From Lytechinus pictus (taxonomy: Eukaryota > Echinodermata > Echinoidea > Temnopleuroida > Toxopneustidae): DNA of 64,000 nt. The notes under the pieces were generated by a model. It saw nothing but the letters and a program-made list of their open reading frames with translations. It searched no databases and was not told the DNA's origin. A program made the position numbers and the translations under genes. How positions within the stretch are numbered: position 1 is the stretch's first letter; every line of letters begins with the position of its first letter. The DNA is taken from contig NC_087259.1 in assembly GCF_037042905.1 (NCBI RefSeq), forward strand, positions 18,517,501-18,581,500, in the 5' to 3' direction. Positions 10,300 to 20,738 of the stretch are shown here, piece by piece.

Positions 10300-11527
10300 C
10301 AACAATGCTCTTAAGTTCGTATCATTTTGGACGATAAGTTCTTATCTCTCTCTTTCATACAATACAAGTGAAACATGAATTCCAAGGTCCCATGTATCTT
10401 GTATACATCAACTATTTCAAGATGTAACAATTAATGTAAATCATAGCAATGCAGTTTAGGCCTGAGCAAATCCACGTAATAGCTCCAGTGGAATTTGTTT
10501 AAAAAAATTACAACGCGATTTACCACTGTAGGTTGGAAACGAAGAGGTGACGTATCATCAACTGTATCAAGCTGTCTTACGCATTACTACATGAAACAAA
10601 AATATAGGAACGATATAAACCATAGAGTTATTTCAGTTATTTGAGTATTTGACGATTCGTCAAAAAATAAAAAACGCATCCGAAACTTTCACCATTACAA
10701 TGAAAGTTTCAATTATTCCTTTACATATTGCAAGTAAACTTCAACATTTCTGTAAATAACATATATTGATATATCCATACACAATTAAGTTCACATGGTG
10801 GTATACTGCACATCCTATTTCAGACTGTAATATGCGTTGTGGTATGAATGTCTACCCACCTAGAACATGCAAAACGTTTACTAGTATACATGTAGTAACT
10901 AGTAAACTATACTACTAGACCGATTTTTACTCAAACGGCTTTCCAATAGAGAAATAACAAGAGAACATTCACCTAAGAATAGAAATCCTCATTTTTGTTC
11001 TGATAAATATCAATAGTATCAGTACAAAATGTAAACAGTGTCAGCATAAAATGTAATTTGAAATTAATAGAAATGTCAAAGAAAATCGGTTATTCAATCT
11101 GCTCAGATTAATGAATAATACTCTCACTACTGCTAAAGTTATATAATTGTTGGCCGTGTACCCCATTCACCGTCCAATTGAAATATAGGACCCATATATA
11201 ATATTATATTCCACTTGTTATCATTATATTTTCCAATCCGTTTGGGATTAGTGGCTTAAGTGTTGCAAGCAATATAAAAACAACAGTTAAAGTTAGACGC
11301 TTCTCATACATTTGTCAAAGTGCAGAATGCTTCCCTTCATGCAAGAAGAAATCACAACTCTTATTCATATTTTGTTTTTTAGCCTTTAATAAACAAGAGC
11401 GACTTTTGTTAGGAATAGAGTTATGGAGTGCTCAGCTCGTGAAGCTCACGAATTACTCATTAAAATATTGACGAATTGCCTACGTGCCCCCTCCTAAAAC
11501 AAGTTACAGAAGTCGCTAGGACAGAAC
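10300..11527. other. Interior of giant element, no gene recognised
   Basis: 10300-10560 continues the inverted match to 4060-4310. 10561-11527 is AT-rich unique sequence with many stops in all frames. Nothing else supported. Confidence 0.6.
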
Positions 11528-11690
11528 AAAATTTTTGTCTCGCCTACATAGCAGAGCGAGACAATAATTGGCGCCTCTTTTTGACGACGGGGACGGCGTC
11601 AACACTGAAATCTTAACCAAAGTTAAGTTTTTGAAATGTCGTAGTTCATGAAACTTGGAAACAAGGGTAATAAAGTATAGCAAAATATCC
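11528..11690. repeat. Fragment of the GTCTCACCTGCATAGCAGAG repeat family
   Basis: Contains GTCTCGCCTACATAGCAGAG, then GGCGCCTCTTTTTGACGACG, a GGCGTCAACAC stretch and an ATCTTAACC..GTTAAGTTTTTGAAATG stretch, then TTCATGAAACTTGG. The same order is found at 32588-32740. Only the start of the family is present here. Confidence 0.7.
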
Positions 11691-11703
11691 TGACTACGTT
11701 TGT

Positions 11704-11913
11704 TTAAGGTAACATATCTTTAAATTTTTTTGTTAGTTGATGGTGGACTGCATGAAAGAAGCAGCCACCATCCCCTTTCACATCTAATATAATTCGAAGA
11801 CAGAAAGTAGCGAGATTTTCCGTCAGACGTCTTCTGAAAAGTTCTGTTCCAGTACTCCTTTGAGTCCTCTCTGTTAATAAAAAGATTTTAAAATGTTTAA
11901 TTGATAATTGCAT
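11704..11913 (-). pseudogene. OTU-type cysteine protease fragment
   Basis: The minus strand encodes a 69-residue frame ending LDVKGDGGCFFHAVHHQLTK. The core matches the OTU catalytic motif, a DGxC(F/L)FRA(V/I)-like block in which Asp, Cys and the residues after it define the active-site loop. The C-terminal part with the catalytic His is not found downstream (minus direction, below 11704), so this is one exon or a remnant. OTU domains are carried by several large eukaryotic transposons (for example Helentron-type Helitrons) as well as by host deubiquitinases; its position inside the foldback element favours a transposon origin. Whether the frame start at 11913 is real cannot be judged. Confidence 0.5.
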
Positions 11914-12895
11914 GTCTTACATTATCAGAGGGACGACTAATTTAATGATGAGAAGGAGCTGAATCTCCCCTTTATCGTTTACTTTTATTTCACCAATGAT
12001 TTCTAAGAGGTAAGGGACACGTCCGCTATGTTTTAATTTCTGATATTGTTAACGTTTGCTTGATATCTCAGTTTAAAATTATTTATTATCACATTTTCGT
12101 CGGCCTGATTCATACCAATAAACAACGCAAACAACCCTTTGTTGTTAGCAAAATTAAAAACTAGAATCAGATATTCCAAAGCGTGTGTAAGATTAAAGCT
12201 AATCTCCCACATTAGATGTATTCAATTTTAAAAATACAATATAAAAAATGTACGTCGTATTATACAAACTAGCAGATATTCAGATACACCCGTGTATCTG
12301 ACAAGTTCGATGGTATAAGTAACATTGAGATGTTTTCTATCATGTAGTGTATATGATTATAAAGTGTTTTGAATTGGAAACATGCGCTAAATGTAAATAT
12401 TTATTTTGATATCAATATATGAATTGAGTAATTTGAATTTATTTCGCGTTGTGTTTATGTTAATCATCAACCATAATCTTGAAATACAATGGATCGTTAG
12501 CTTGTATGTAGATTTAGTTGTATGTGAAATAATATGTAGAGTTTATGGAGTTTTGAAACTTTTGGAAACGTACTTGAAGTAGATCTAATTTAGTTGATTT
12601 GGGATTGTGGGGGCCTAACTTAAAAATAGCATTACCTGCCGTTGATACGGCGTGCTAAGAATTTTTATTTAGTGTTTGAGATCTACTTGACGCCCCCCCC
12701 CCCGTAGGGATAGTAATTTTTAGTTTGCTTGTGAAAGAAATATGCACCAGTCGGTGACTGGCCGTTTTCTTTGGGGACTTCTCATTTAACAGTATTTTAC
12801 CTAGACCAATTGAGAGGTCCCTCATTAACTGGTTCACATGCTTTGCAAAGTACAAAATTAATGAAGTTAACTTTCTGCCGGTTCATCCGTTTGTA
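11914..12895. other. No feature recognised
   Basis: AT-rich sequence with dense stops in all frames, a short C run near 12693, and no repeat that recurs elsewhere in the window. Confidence 0.5.
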
Positions 12896-13079
12896 CAGGG
12901 GCCGCGGAACGGTTTACAAAGTGGAGGGGAAGGGGGCTGCTGACCATGCAAAAAATCACATTCATAAAATTATGGTAATTTTTACGTTTTTGCACACGGT
13001 TTTGACAAAAGTGGGGAAGGGCCTGAGGCCCAAGTGGGGAGGGCCTGAGGCCCCCAAACCCCCACTTCCTCGGCCCCTG
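12896..13079. mobile_element. MITE, CAGGGGCCGCGG family, copy 1
   Basis: Begins CAGGGGCCGCGGAAC and ends CTCGGCCCCTG, with the internal marker TGACCATGCAAAAAATCACA shared by copies at 23818-23975 and 40477-40652. Flanks TTGTA / TTCTA are a 4-of-5 match, consistent with a 5-bp target duplication as at the third copy. Confidence 0.8.
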
Positions 13080-14183
13080 TTCTATCCATGGAATTACCCG
13101 ACTAGATGACTGCAAACTGCATGATTTTGCAGTGTACAAAGAAAACGTCGAATCCAATATCGTTTGGAAAATGACCACAAAAGCCGTTATAGAAATAGAT
13201 TAATTGAATCTGTGAAATCATTAAGTCCAAAATGTTTTTATGCATGTTTTTATTTTGTATGTAATTGTAATGGTAATTATACATCAATAGAAATGTTTTG
13301 ACCTTGTGGGCAAATAACGGCTCTTTTTTTGGGGGGGGGGGGGTTGATATTCGGTTGGCAAGCAAAATCCACAGAGTGACACACGAAATGTTGACGTGCG
13401 CACAAAATGTGCCAGTCCAGTCTTTCTTTTTGGTAAGTGTCAAATATCATAGAGTCTATGTCAACTATTGTATGAGAACGCCCCAAAGCAGGGTAGGAAA
13501 TACACTGTAACTCAGCTCTAAGGCCGATTTTTTAGCTCCCCATATGAACTAAATAAATCTAGCCTCCAAATAAAAAAATAGCCGTCAGTCAATTATCCTC
13601 ATAGCCTAGGGTTCAATGTATAACATACTGACATCACTAAGGTCGAAATACATTCATGACTATGGTGGTCAACTGGTCATGAGATTTGAGCCATGATTCA
13701 AAGGAAACAAATATTCAATTTGGCATAACTGAACATTTTTTGCCGTGAAATGTTTCTTTTCCAACAATTCATCGAATAGGTAGGGAATCAAATATGTTTC
13801 ATGCAACTTTTTCTCGACCGTGCGTCATTCATATTTTACGAAGAGGGTCTCATAATTATGAAAAAAAAGAAGAAATGGATGTTTCAGTTATGAACTTTGA
13901 TTTCCGAATAGATAGCAGTAAAAGCTAGAAAAATCGTAAAATTGCTCGTCCAAACGAAAATTTGGTAACACCATTTTCATTGTTCTAACTCAGTCATGCA
14001 TGTTTTATGACCATTGATATGGTCTTTAAATGACAGAAAGAAATCATATATTTCGATTTATACATCACATGAGGAAAAATTATGATTATGGCAGCAAAAA
14101 CTTTCACCGAATTACGGTTTCGTTTTTTCTGGGGATTCACTATATTCTAACTTCTCAATGAGACATCAAATTATCAATCGATA
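13080..14183. other. No gene recognised; G run at 13321-13343
   Basis: AT-rich sequence; the only notable element is the homopolymer T/G run. It ends at the TA target of the Tc1 element. Confidence 0.5.
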
Positions 14184-14493
14184 TACACTGTTGGTCATAA
14201 AGGTGGAATAAAATATTTTTGAATAAAAATCGACAGTTTTGTTGGTATTTGAAAGGCTACGCGTAGACAAAATGGTAATTGAGTGATTACATTATGTTTC
14301 CCCATTACACAGGTGACATTATAACATGAGAAATTTGGATTACGTAATAAATTCTTTTGTTGTAGTCTATAAAAGCCTATGCATATGATATTCTGTCCCT
14401 TTTCCTGATTTAGCACTGTGTATAAGAAGGTTGCATTTTTTCGAGTTCCTTGTACCGTTTGGAATAAAAATCGGTAGAGACGTTCCCTGGACT

Positions 14494-15993
14494 ATGCCTG
14501 GTCCAACGGCAACAGCAACACGCGAGAGAGTGGTAGCACTGTGACAGAAGGGCTACAAGCAGACTGATATCGCAGAAGTCCTAGGGATATCACAGAGTGC
14601 AGTCTCTAAGATCCTGAAACGTCAACGTGAGGCGGGGAATGTGCGGCCACGGAAATCTCCAGGACGTCCCAGATTGACCACAAGAAGAGATGATCGCCAA
14701 CTGTTGAATTTCAGCCGCAGAAACCGGAAATTGACCACGAGCCGTCTTCGTCGCTTGTGGAGGAGATGTCATGGATCAACGTTTCCCGGTCAACCGTTAA
14801 TCGCAGATTGCTCCAACATGGTTACCGAGCACGACGGTTGACCAAATGTCCACACGTGTCTGGTCGCCACAGAGTAGTTCGTCTTCTTTGGGCTAGGGAG
14901 CACAGAAGGCTTCGTCCAGGACATTGGCAACATGTGGTCTTCACGGACGAGAGCCGGTTCATCCTTTACCGAGAGGATAGGAGACAACGAGTTCGTCGAT
15001 TAGCCGCGGAAAACCTTCGCAATGAATGAATCCACGAGACGACTCAAGGCGGAGGCGGCTCAGTGATGATATGGGCCGGCATCCATTATGGAGGGGAAAC
15101 GCCATTGGTGGTTCCGGACGGAAACGTCAACGCCGCCGCCTACAGGGATATCTTGGAGTTCCACTGTCTTCCATATGCAAGACGAGTGTATGGGCACCTT
15201 TTCCGACTGCAGGATGACAACGCTAGACCGCAGAGGGCCACTGCAGTAAAGGAATTCCTGGAGGCAGAGGGCGTCGTACAGTTGCCATGGTCAGCTTGTT
15301 CGCCGGATATCAACCCCATAGGGCACATACCACTAACTATTTCCCCATAGACTCATGTGTTAAAAATGAGATTTGAAAAAATCGCCAAAAATAAGTCTTA
15401 GAAATGACATCATCCACACCTTTATCATTTGGTAGTGTATCCAATATCCTTCAAATGCTAAAGATATGAAAAGGTGTTTTTCAATATTTTTTCGCGCTAC
15501 AGGGGCTCAAACCAAGACTACGTGCAAACTTGGTTGCAGTCACAGTGCTCACAGGGTTTCTTGGGCAACTAATTAAGGTCCCATAAAATCTAGCATTGAC
15601 AAATTACTGCTCTCCCATGGGGCTGAACAGATCCAGTAGTAATCCCTCTCTATGCCCATATGAAAAAAATTGCTGAGATATGCACCGTTGATTTTATATG
15701 AATATTTTTCCAACCATTACGTCATTTTAGGTACTGGTCTAAAGGGGATTCCCGAAATTGCCGGATCCTATTAGTGGTGTGCGCCCCATAGAGCATGCAT
15801 GGGATGCCCTACGTATGTAGGCCGAGCCATCAACGACAGAGAGGTCATTCCTCAAAATCTGCAGGAGTTGGCAGATGCTCTGAGGGAAGAATGGGACGCT
15901 ATGCCTGTTGACGTCATCAACAAGCTAGTGGACAGCATGCCACGACGTCTGCATTCGCTGGTTCGTGCCAGGGGTGGACATACCCGATACTAG
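14494..15993 (+). pseudogene. Tc1-like DD34E transposase, inactivated
   Basis: Reads MPGPTATATRERVVAL, then an in-frame TGA, then a paired helix-turn-helix region (QTDIAEVLGISQSAVSKILK) with a GRPR-type AT-hook-like linker. A frameshift near 14755 moves the frame to NVSRSTVNRRLLQHGYRARR and the first catalytic Asp in VFTDESRF. After a TGA near 15027 the frame resumes at MMIWAGIHYGG, with the second Asp in QDDNARPQ. The third residue, Glu, falls in SPDINPI-E, 34 residues after the second Asp, so the family is DD34E. A MITE at 15321-15787 splits the sequence immediately before that Glu codon. The remainder continues as INDREVIPQNLQELADALRE and ends at GGHTRY. With at least two stops, a shift and an insertion it cannot be active. 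Confidence 0.93.
15321..15787. mobile_element. 467-bp MITE inside the Tc1 transposase
   Basis: Inverted ends GGGCACATACCACTAA and TTAGTGGTGTGCGCCCC, flanked by ATA on both sides (3-bp duplication, or TA plus one base). Removing it and one ATA restores continuity of the transposase reading across the third catalytic position, which fixes both boundaries. Confidence 0.85.
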
Positions 15994-16326
15994 TGACTGA
16001 GTAAGAACAATGACTCAAGTTTGATGCAAATTTGTCCATGAAATCACAAAAAAGAAGTCATCTGGAAAACTGAGAGAGATTGAAAATAAATATCTTATGA
16101 TTCTTTAATTTACTGTATATTGTCGTCATTGTTGTTCTATGCTCATGACATCCATCGCTTAGGACATAAACTTGTAAAATATCACTGTCAAACGTGTGTA
16201 AAAGGCAGAATAATAAAGTAAAGTGGTAATCATGCACCATAAATGCCATATTCATATCATTTTGTAATAATTACGCTGTGAAAACTTGATGAAAAAAAAT
16301 ATTCCACCTTTATGACCAACAGTGTA

Positions 16327-16889
16327 TGTTCATGTTTCACCATGTGTTCCTAACTCTCAAATTTGGGCGGAGGTACTTGTCTAGGGAGCCAGCTTGCTTT
16401 AGCCTCTCCGCTTTTCTTTTTCGATTTTCGCAAACTGAAGATTTTTTGCTGGCCATGATACTTGAGAACTTTGTAGTTGGGCGTGGCTGGGCGCCATGAG
16501 TTGCAGACTGGCGAGTTTGAATTCGCTCCTTGCCCGCTTTCCAGACCATAATGCGCATGCTCGTAACTTCGAGAATTTCTCGGAAATCTCTTCGGGACGG
16601 AATGTATGAATGCGGAAATAATAACACGAATTCTTGTCATGTGATCGAGGCGGTCTGATACGGTTATTATCAATTTCCACTTTCCAAATAACTATGGAGC
16701 CGCAAGTTATCCCGACCTACAACTAGCTACACGTCGGGTCATTGCTTGCTTGTTATTGGTGTTGAACATGACGATGTTAACATGTGCTTTGTAACCTATG
16801 CAATTATAGGTATATGGCTTAAAAAGAATGCAACTTGTATAACTTATACTAGTTGCATTCTTTTTAAGCCATACCCATACACAATTTCA
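16327..16889. repeat. Right inner inverted-repeat domain of giant foldback element
   Basis: Reverse complement of 2008-2611, including the hairpin of GGCTTAAAAAGAATGCAACT copies. It carries the minus-strand copy of the transposase-like exon at about 16355-16456 (MASKKSSVCENRKRKAERLK), whose former donor GT is TT here. Confidence 0.9.
16355..16456 (-). pseudogene. Putative first exon of hAT/ZMYM-type transposase, right arm
   Basis: Inverted copy of 2472-2574. The start ATG is at 16454-16456 on the minus strand, followed by MASKKSSVCENRKRKAERLK and QAGSLDKYLRPN. It differs from the left copy at two residues near the N-terminus and at the putative donor, where GGTAGG reads GTTAGG. The frame continues a few codons (VRNTW) to a stop. 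Conservation of the frame in both arms is suggestive but may simply reflect recent common origin of the arms. Function as transposase is inferred from resemblance of the first 35 residues only. Confidence 0.4.
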
Positions 16890-18007
16890 GCGCCCCCTAG
16901 TTCTAACATCAATTTGGCGCCCCCCTCGTTCGAACATCAATTTGGTGCCCCAAGTTCGAATAGCAATCTGGCGCCCCTAGTTCGAACATTCAATCGGCGC
17001 TCCCCGATGTCGAACATAAATTTTGCGCCCCTACGTCGAACATCAATTCGGTGCAACCCCCCCCCCCCTACGTCGAACATCTATTTGGCCTCCCTAGGTC
17101 GAACATCAATTTGGCGCCCCCAATTGGAACATCAAATTGGCGCCCCTAGTTCGAATACCAATTCAGCGCCCCCTAGTTCAAACATCAATGTGGTGCCCCT
17201 AGTTCGAACATCAATTCGGCGCCCCCCTAGTTCGAGTAACAATTCGGCGCCCCTACATGTAGGTCGATCATCAATACGCCCCCCCCCCCCCGTTCGAATA
17301 TCATTTCGCCCCCCCCCCCCAGCTCGAGTATCAATTTGGCGCCCCCCTAGTTCGAACATCAATTCGGTGCCCCCCTAGTTTGAGTATCAGTTTGGCGCCC
17401 CCCTAGGTCGAACATCGATTCGCCCCCCCCCCCAGTTCGAGTATCAATTTGGCGCCCCCAGTTCGAACATCATTTTAGCATCTCTTCGAACATCATTTCG
17501 GCGCTCGAATATCAATTCGGCGCCCCTACATGTAGGTCCAACATCAATTTGGCGCCCCATAGTTCGATTATCAATTTGGCGCCCCCTAGTTCCAACATCA
17601 ATTCTGAGCCCCCCTAGTTCGAGTATCAATTTGGCGCCCCCCCCCTAGTTCGAACATCGATTCGGCCCCCTTCCCCCCCCCCCTAGTTCGAGTATCAATC
17701 TGGCGCCCCCAGTTCGAACATCATTTTAACATCCGGCCCTTCGAACATCATTTCGGCGCCCCTACATGTAGGTCAAACATCAATTTGGCGCCCCTAGTTC
17801 GAATATTATTTCGCCCCCCCCCCCTAGCTCGAGTATCAATTTGGCGCCCCCCTAGTTCGAACATCAATTTGGCGCCCCAACGTCGAACATCAATTTGCCC
17901 CCCCCCCCCCCCCCCCGTTCGAACATCAATTCGGCCCCCAATTCGAACATCATTTTGACATTCCTTCAAACATCATTTCGGCGCCCTTTTGGTTCGAACA
18001 TCATTTT
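16890..18007. repeat. Right tandem array, unit about 25-30 bp (foldback outer domain)
   Basis: Inverted counterpart of 1278-2007: units of the form CGCCCCTAGTTCGAACATCA followed by ATTTGG, about 35 copies, with the ACATGTAGGTCGA variant recurring. It is longer than the left array, so the two arms differ in copy number. Confidence 0.92.
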
Positions 18008-18262
18008 CTTTCCTGCTCTTCCTCTTTTTTCTCTTTTTTTCTCCTCTTCTTCCTTCCCCCTCTTCCTCTCTCTTTTCCCCTCTCTCTCTCTTCTCTTCTT
18101 TCCTCCTTCCTCTCTCTTTTTTCTCCTTTTCCTTTCCCCTCTCCCCTTTCCTCTTTTCTTTCCCTCCTTTTCCTCTCTCTTTTTTCTTCCCCTTCTTCCT
18201 TTCTTCTTTTCCTTCCCCTCTTCCCCTCTTTTTTCTCTTTCTTTCACTCTTCTTTTTTTTGC
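18008..18262. repeat. Polypyrimidine tract, outer arm of giant foldback element
   Basis: Nearly pure C+T run on the plus strand, the reverse-complement counterpart of 1-671 plus 1222-1277. It follows directly on the last array unit. Confidence 0.9.
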
Positions 18263-18313
18263 CAAGGGGGGGGGGGCAAGGCCCCCTCGGCCCCCCCGTG
18301 GATCCGCGCCTGC
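18263..18313. mobile_element. Right terminus of giant element, ending GTGGATCCGCGCCTG
   Basis: A G run, a C/G-rich stretch and then GGATCCGCGCCTG. The same terminal string closes the element at 20081 and two partial elements at 6036-6453. The left counterpart would be CAGGCGCGGATCC and lies outside the window, so the target duplication cannot be checked. Confidence 0.5.
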
Positions 18314-18599
18314 CCTGGGTATGGTCGTGAGAGCCTGACTGCAGAAGGACCCATACATATGGTCGAGGAACCAGACGTAGTTTCCGGTAATGAACAGATG
18401 TCAGTGGTTGCAGTACGGACTCAGACCAGGGGCGGATCCAGCTTTCGCCAATAGGGGGGGGGGGCCGAAAAATATTTTCATCAACATTTTTCTCGATTTG
18501 CCACTATAATCTGATTTTTTTTTTTCAGGGGGTAGTCCCAACTAAAGACTAAAGTTTTAAGAATATGTTAGTTTTTATTGTTATAAACAAAATAAGGTA

Positions 18600-19255
18600 T
18601 CTCATGTGGTCTTAATATATAATGCGAGCGCGAAGCGCGAGCTCAAATTATTTGATATTTTATCTCCATAGACCTGAAGATTCTGATGAGATTTTATTAT
18701 CATGAAAAAAAGATAAGTATCCAACTAAACATTGTGAGCGCGAAGCGCGAGCCGAAATTTTATTATAGTAACGTGAAAAGGGACTCAATTAGGACTGTTC
18801 TTTAGTGATTAATGAAGAGGGTACAAGTATCACCCATTAAATAATGAGAGTGCGAAGCGCGAGCTCAAAATTTTTTGATATTCCGACCTGACAACTGGAC
18901 AATCTAAGCGCGTTTTTATTTAAATAAAGAACAAATTGTGTGTTCACAAACAATTACATGCGAGCGCGAAGCACGAGCTTAATTTGTTGATATACTGACA
19001 TGATAAAGGAGAATTTTGACAAATTTTGGTAAGAATTTTCAGAGGATGGGTAACTCACAAATCAAGCAATGCGAGTGCACAGCGCGAGCCGAAAATTTTG
19101 ATAAACAATTTGTTTAAATCAAACAAAATAATGATAGCTTGATGTGCGAGCTAAAATATTGTGTGCAAATTGATTTCAGAACTGGATATATAAGTGCCAT
19201 TAATCCTCTTGAATGGGATTTATTACACAAGCAATGCGAGCGCGAAGCGCGAGCG
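18600..19255. repeat. About 111-bp units with the GCGAGCGCGAAGCGCGAGC motif
   Basis: Motif starts at 18624, 18734, 18846, 18960, 19071 and 19235, giving spacings of 110, 112, 114, 111 and 164. Between motifs the sequence is AT-rich and hardly alignable, while the GC-rich motif stays close to consensus. Confidence 0.85.
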
Positions 19256-19266
19256 ATTTTTTTTAA

Positions 19267-19849
19267 AGGAGAATGAAACTCTTGGAGCAAGTTAGCTTTT
19301 GTGAAAGCAGAAAAATCAAAGAATAAGATCAACAAAACTTTGAGTAAAATAGGACTAGCAATAAAAAAGTTATGAGCATTTGAATGTCGAGATCACTAAT
19401 GCTATGGAGATCCTCCCATTGGCAATGCGACCAAGATCTGTGATGTCACACACGTACAACTCTCCCATTTGGACACTGAAAATATACCCCAAAACATCTC
19501 TTTTTGCTCATTCTAATCATATGACAAACGATTCATCAATTATATAATGATGTGAAACCTCTGTACTTGTCATCTCATAAAGAGAACACCTCACCTTGTG
19601 ATAGACTCTATAAAAGTGAGAATATAAGTGAAATAAGTACTAAAGTAATGAGGGAGTTGTACGTGTGTGATATCACAGATCTTGGTCGCATTGCCGTTGG
19701 GAGGATCTACATGGCACTAGTGATCTCAATATTCGAATGCTCATAACTTTCTTATTATTCATTCAATCTTCCTCAAACTTTCAACAATATGTTTCTTTGA
19801 TTTTTCTCTTTGATATGGATTCAGCTGGTTTCAAGGGTTTCATTCTCCT
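19267..19849. mobile_element. TTAA-flanked palindromic MITE
   Basis: Ends AGGAGAATGAAACTCTTGG and GGTTTCATTCTCCT with TTAA on each side (19263-19266, 19850-19853). Long inverted arms continue inward (GATCTGTGATGTCACACACG against CGTGTGTGATATCACAGATC). TTAA duplications are typical of piggyBac and Kolobok families. Confidence 0.85.
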
Positions 19850-20152
19850 TTAAATATAAAGTCTATTTTCCAATTGATCCCCTCACTTTTTTCTTGTTTT
19901 CTTTCGGGGTCGGGCCGGGCCGGCCGTTACGAGGCTGCAAATTACACATCATGGGTATGATACCTCTTTTTCTTTCTGTTTTTCATAGTTTCTATCAAGT
20001 TAAATAGTACACTTTTTTCTGCAGGTTGTAAAAAAATAGGGGGGCCGGGGCCGGCTCGGCCCCCTCCTGGATCCGCGCCTGCAGACGTAGTCGTGGTACT
20101 GAACAGACGTGGGTGCAGTGCTGAACAGACGTTGGTGCAGTACGGTATCGAC

Positions 20153-20672
20153 TATGGGGTCTCGAAAAGCACCCTAAACTTGTAATTTCCATATTCTGAA
20201 AATGCACCCCTTAACAAGTATTGGCGTGTGAAACCCTACCCTTAACAAGTATTGGAAACAAAACGATACTCTTGGCAAATATTCCCTGAAATGAACCCCT
20301 AAACAAGTATGTACAGGAATGTTTTATTGTTACGGGTCCTTCGGTCGTCGGCTTTACCTTATTTTGGTTTATTAGTACGACCCCACCTTCTACACCTCGC
20401 GCAAATCAGACTCTAAACACGAAGTTTTGGGGCAAAATGGACACCCTTTATAAAACATTCTAATTTTGTTTTATCATTCCCGCAAATTCGACCCTAAACA
20501 CGTAATTTTCCTTGCGAAATAGACACCCTTTTTCATTATTTTTGTGTTTTTTGACACCCTAATCACGTTACGTACGTAACGTGCCCTATCGTGAAAAGGA
20601 CATCCTTTTTACGTGTTTTTTTGGTCGCGCATGGTATCCACTCGTCAATGTAAGTGCCCCCCCCCCCCCCGG
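20153..20672. mobile_element. Repeat copy, GGGGCCACTTACATTGACGA family (end-truncated)
   Basis: Reverse complement of most of 31509-32060. The right end runs GGTCGCGCATGGTATCCACT to a C run at 20657-20670. The left end starts at TATGGGGTCTCGAAAAGC and lacks the outer 45 bp or so seen at 32060. Confidence 0.75.
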
Positions 20673-20738
20673 GAGGCAGGTATCCTGACAAGAGCGAGCT
20701 GCCGGCGGACCGAACACCCACGCCCGCCGCCGAATCCG

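Larger units (their letters stand above)
14186..16324 (+). mobile_element. Tc1-like transposon inserted in the right foldback arm
   Basis: Perfect short inverted ends CACTGTTGGTCATAAAGGTG (start) and its reverse complement (end), flanked by TA on both sides (14184-14185 and 16325-16326). The left foldback arm at about 2603 has the uninterrupted sequence, so the insertion happened after the arms formed. It carries a broken transposase (14494-15993), itself interrupted by a 467-bp MITE. Confidence 0.93.
18427..20081. mobile_element. Non-autonomous DNA element with CAGGGGCGGATCC ends
   Basis: Starts CAGGGGCGGATCCAGC and ends GGATCCGCGCCTG; flanked on both sides by CAGAC (18422-18426 and 20082-20086), an exact 5-bp duplication. 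Inside, 18600-19255 holds six copies of a motif close to GCGAGCGCGAAGCGCGAGC at a period near 111 bp, and a nested TTAA-flanked palindrome lies at 19267-19849. No transposase. Confidence 0.75.

Noticed and set aside
16746..17378. A 210-codon frame with repeated SSNINLAPP-like units
   Set aside because: It follows the tandem array unit (about 25-30 bp) and its phase drifts; the matching frame on the other strand is as long. Satellite, not gene.
17966..18358. Lys/Glu/Arg-rich and Leu/Phe/Ser-rich long frames around 18000-18350
   Set aside because: Product of polypyrimidine/polypurine sequence with no stops; no protein features.
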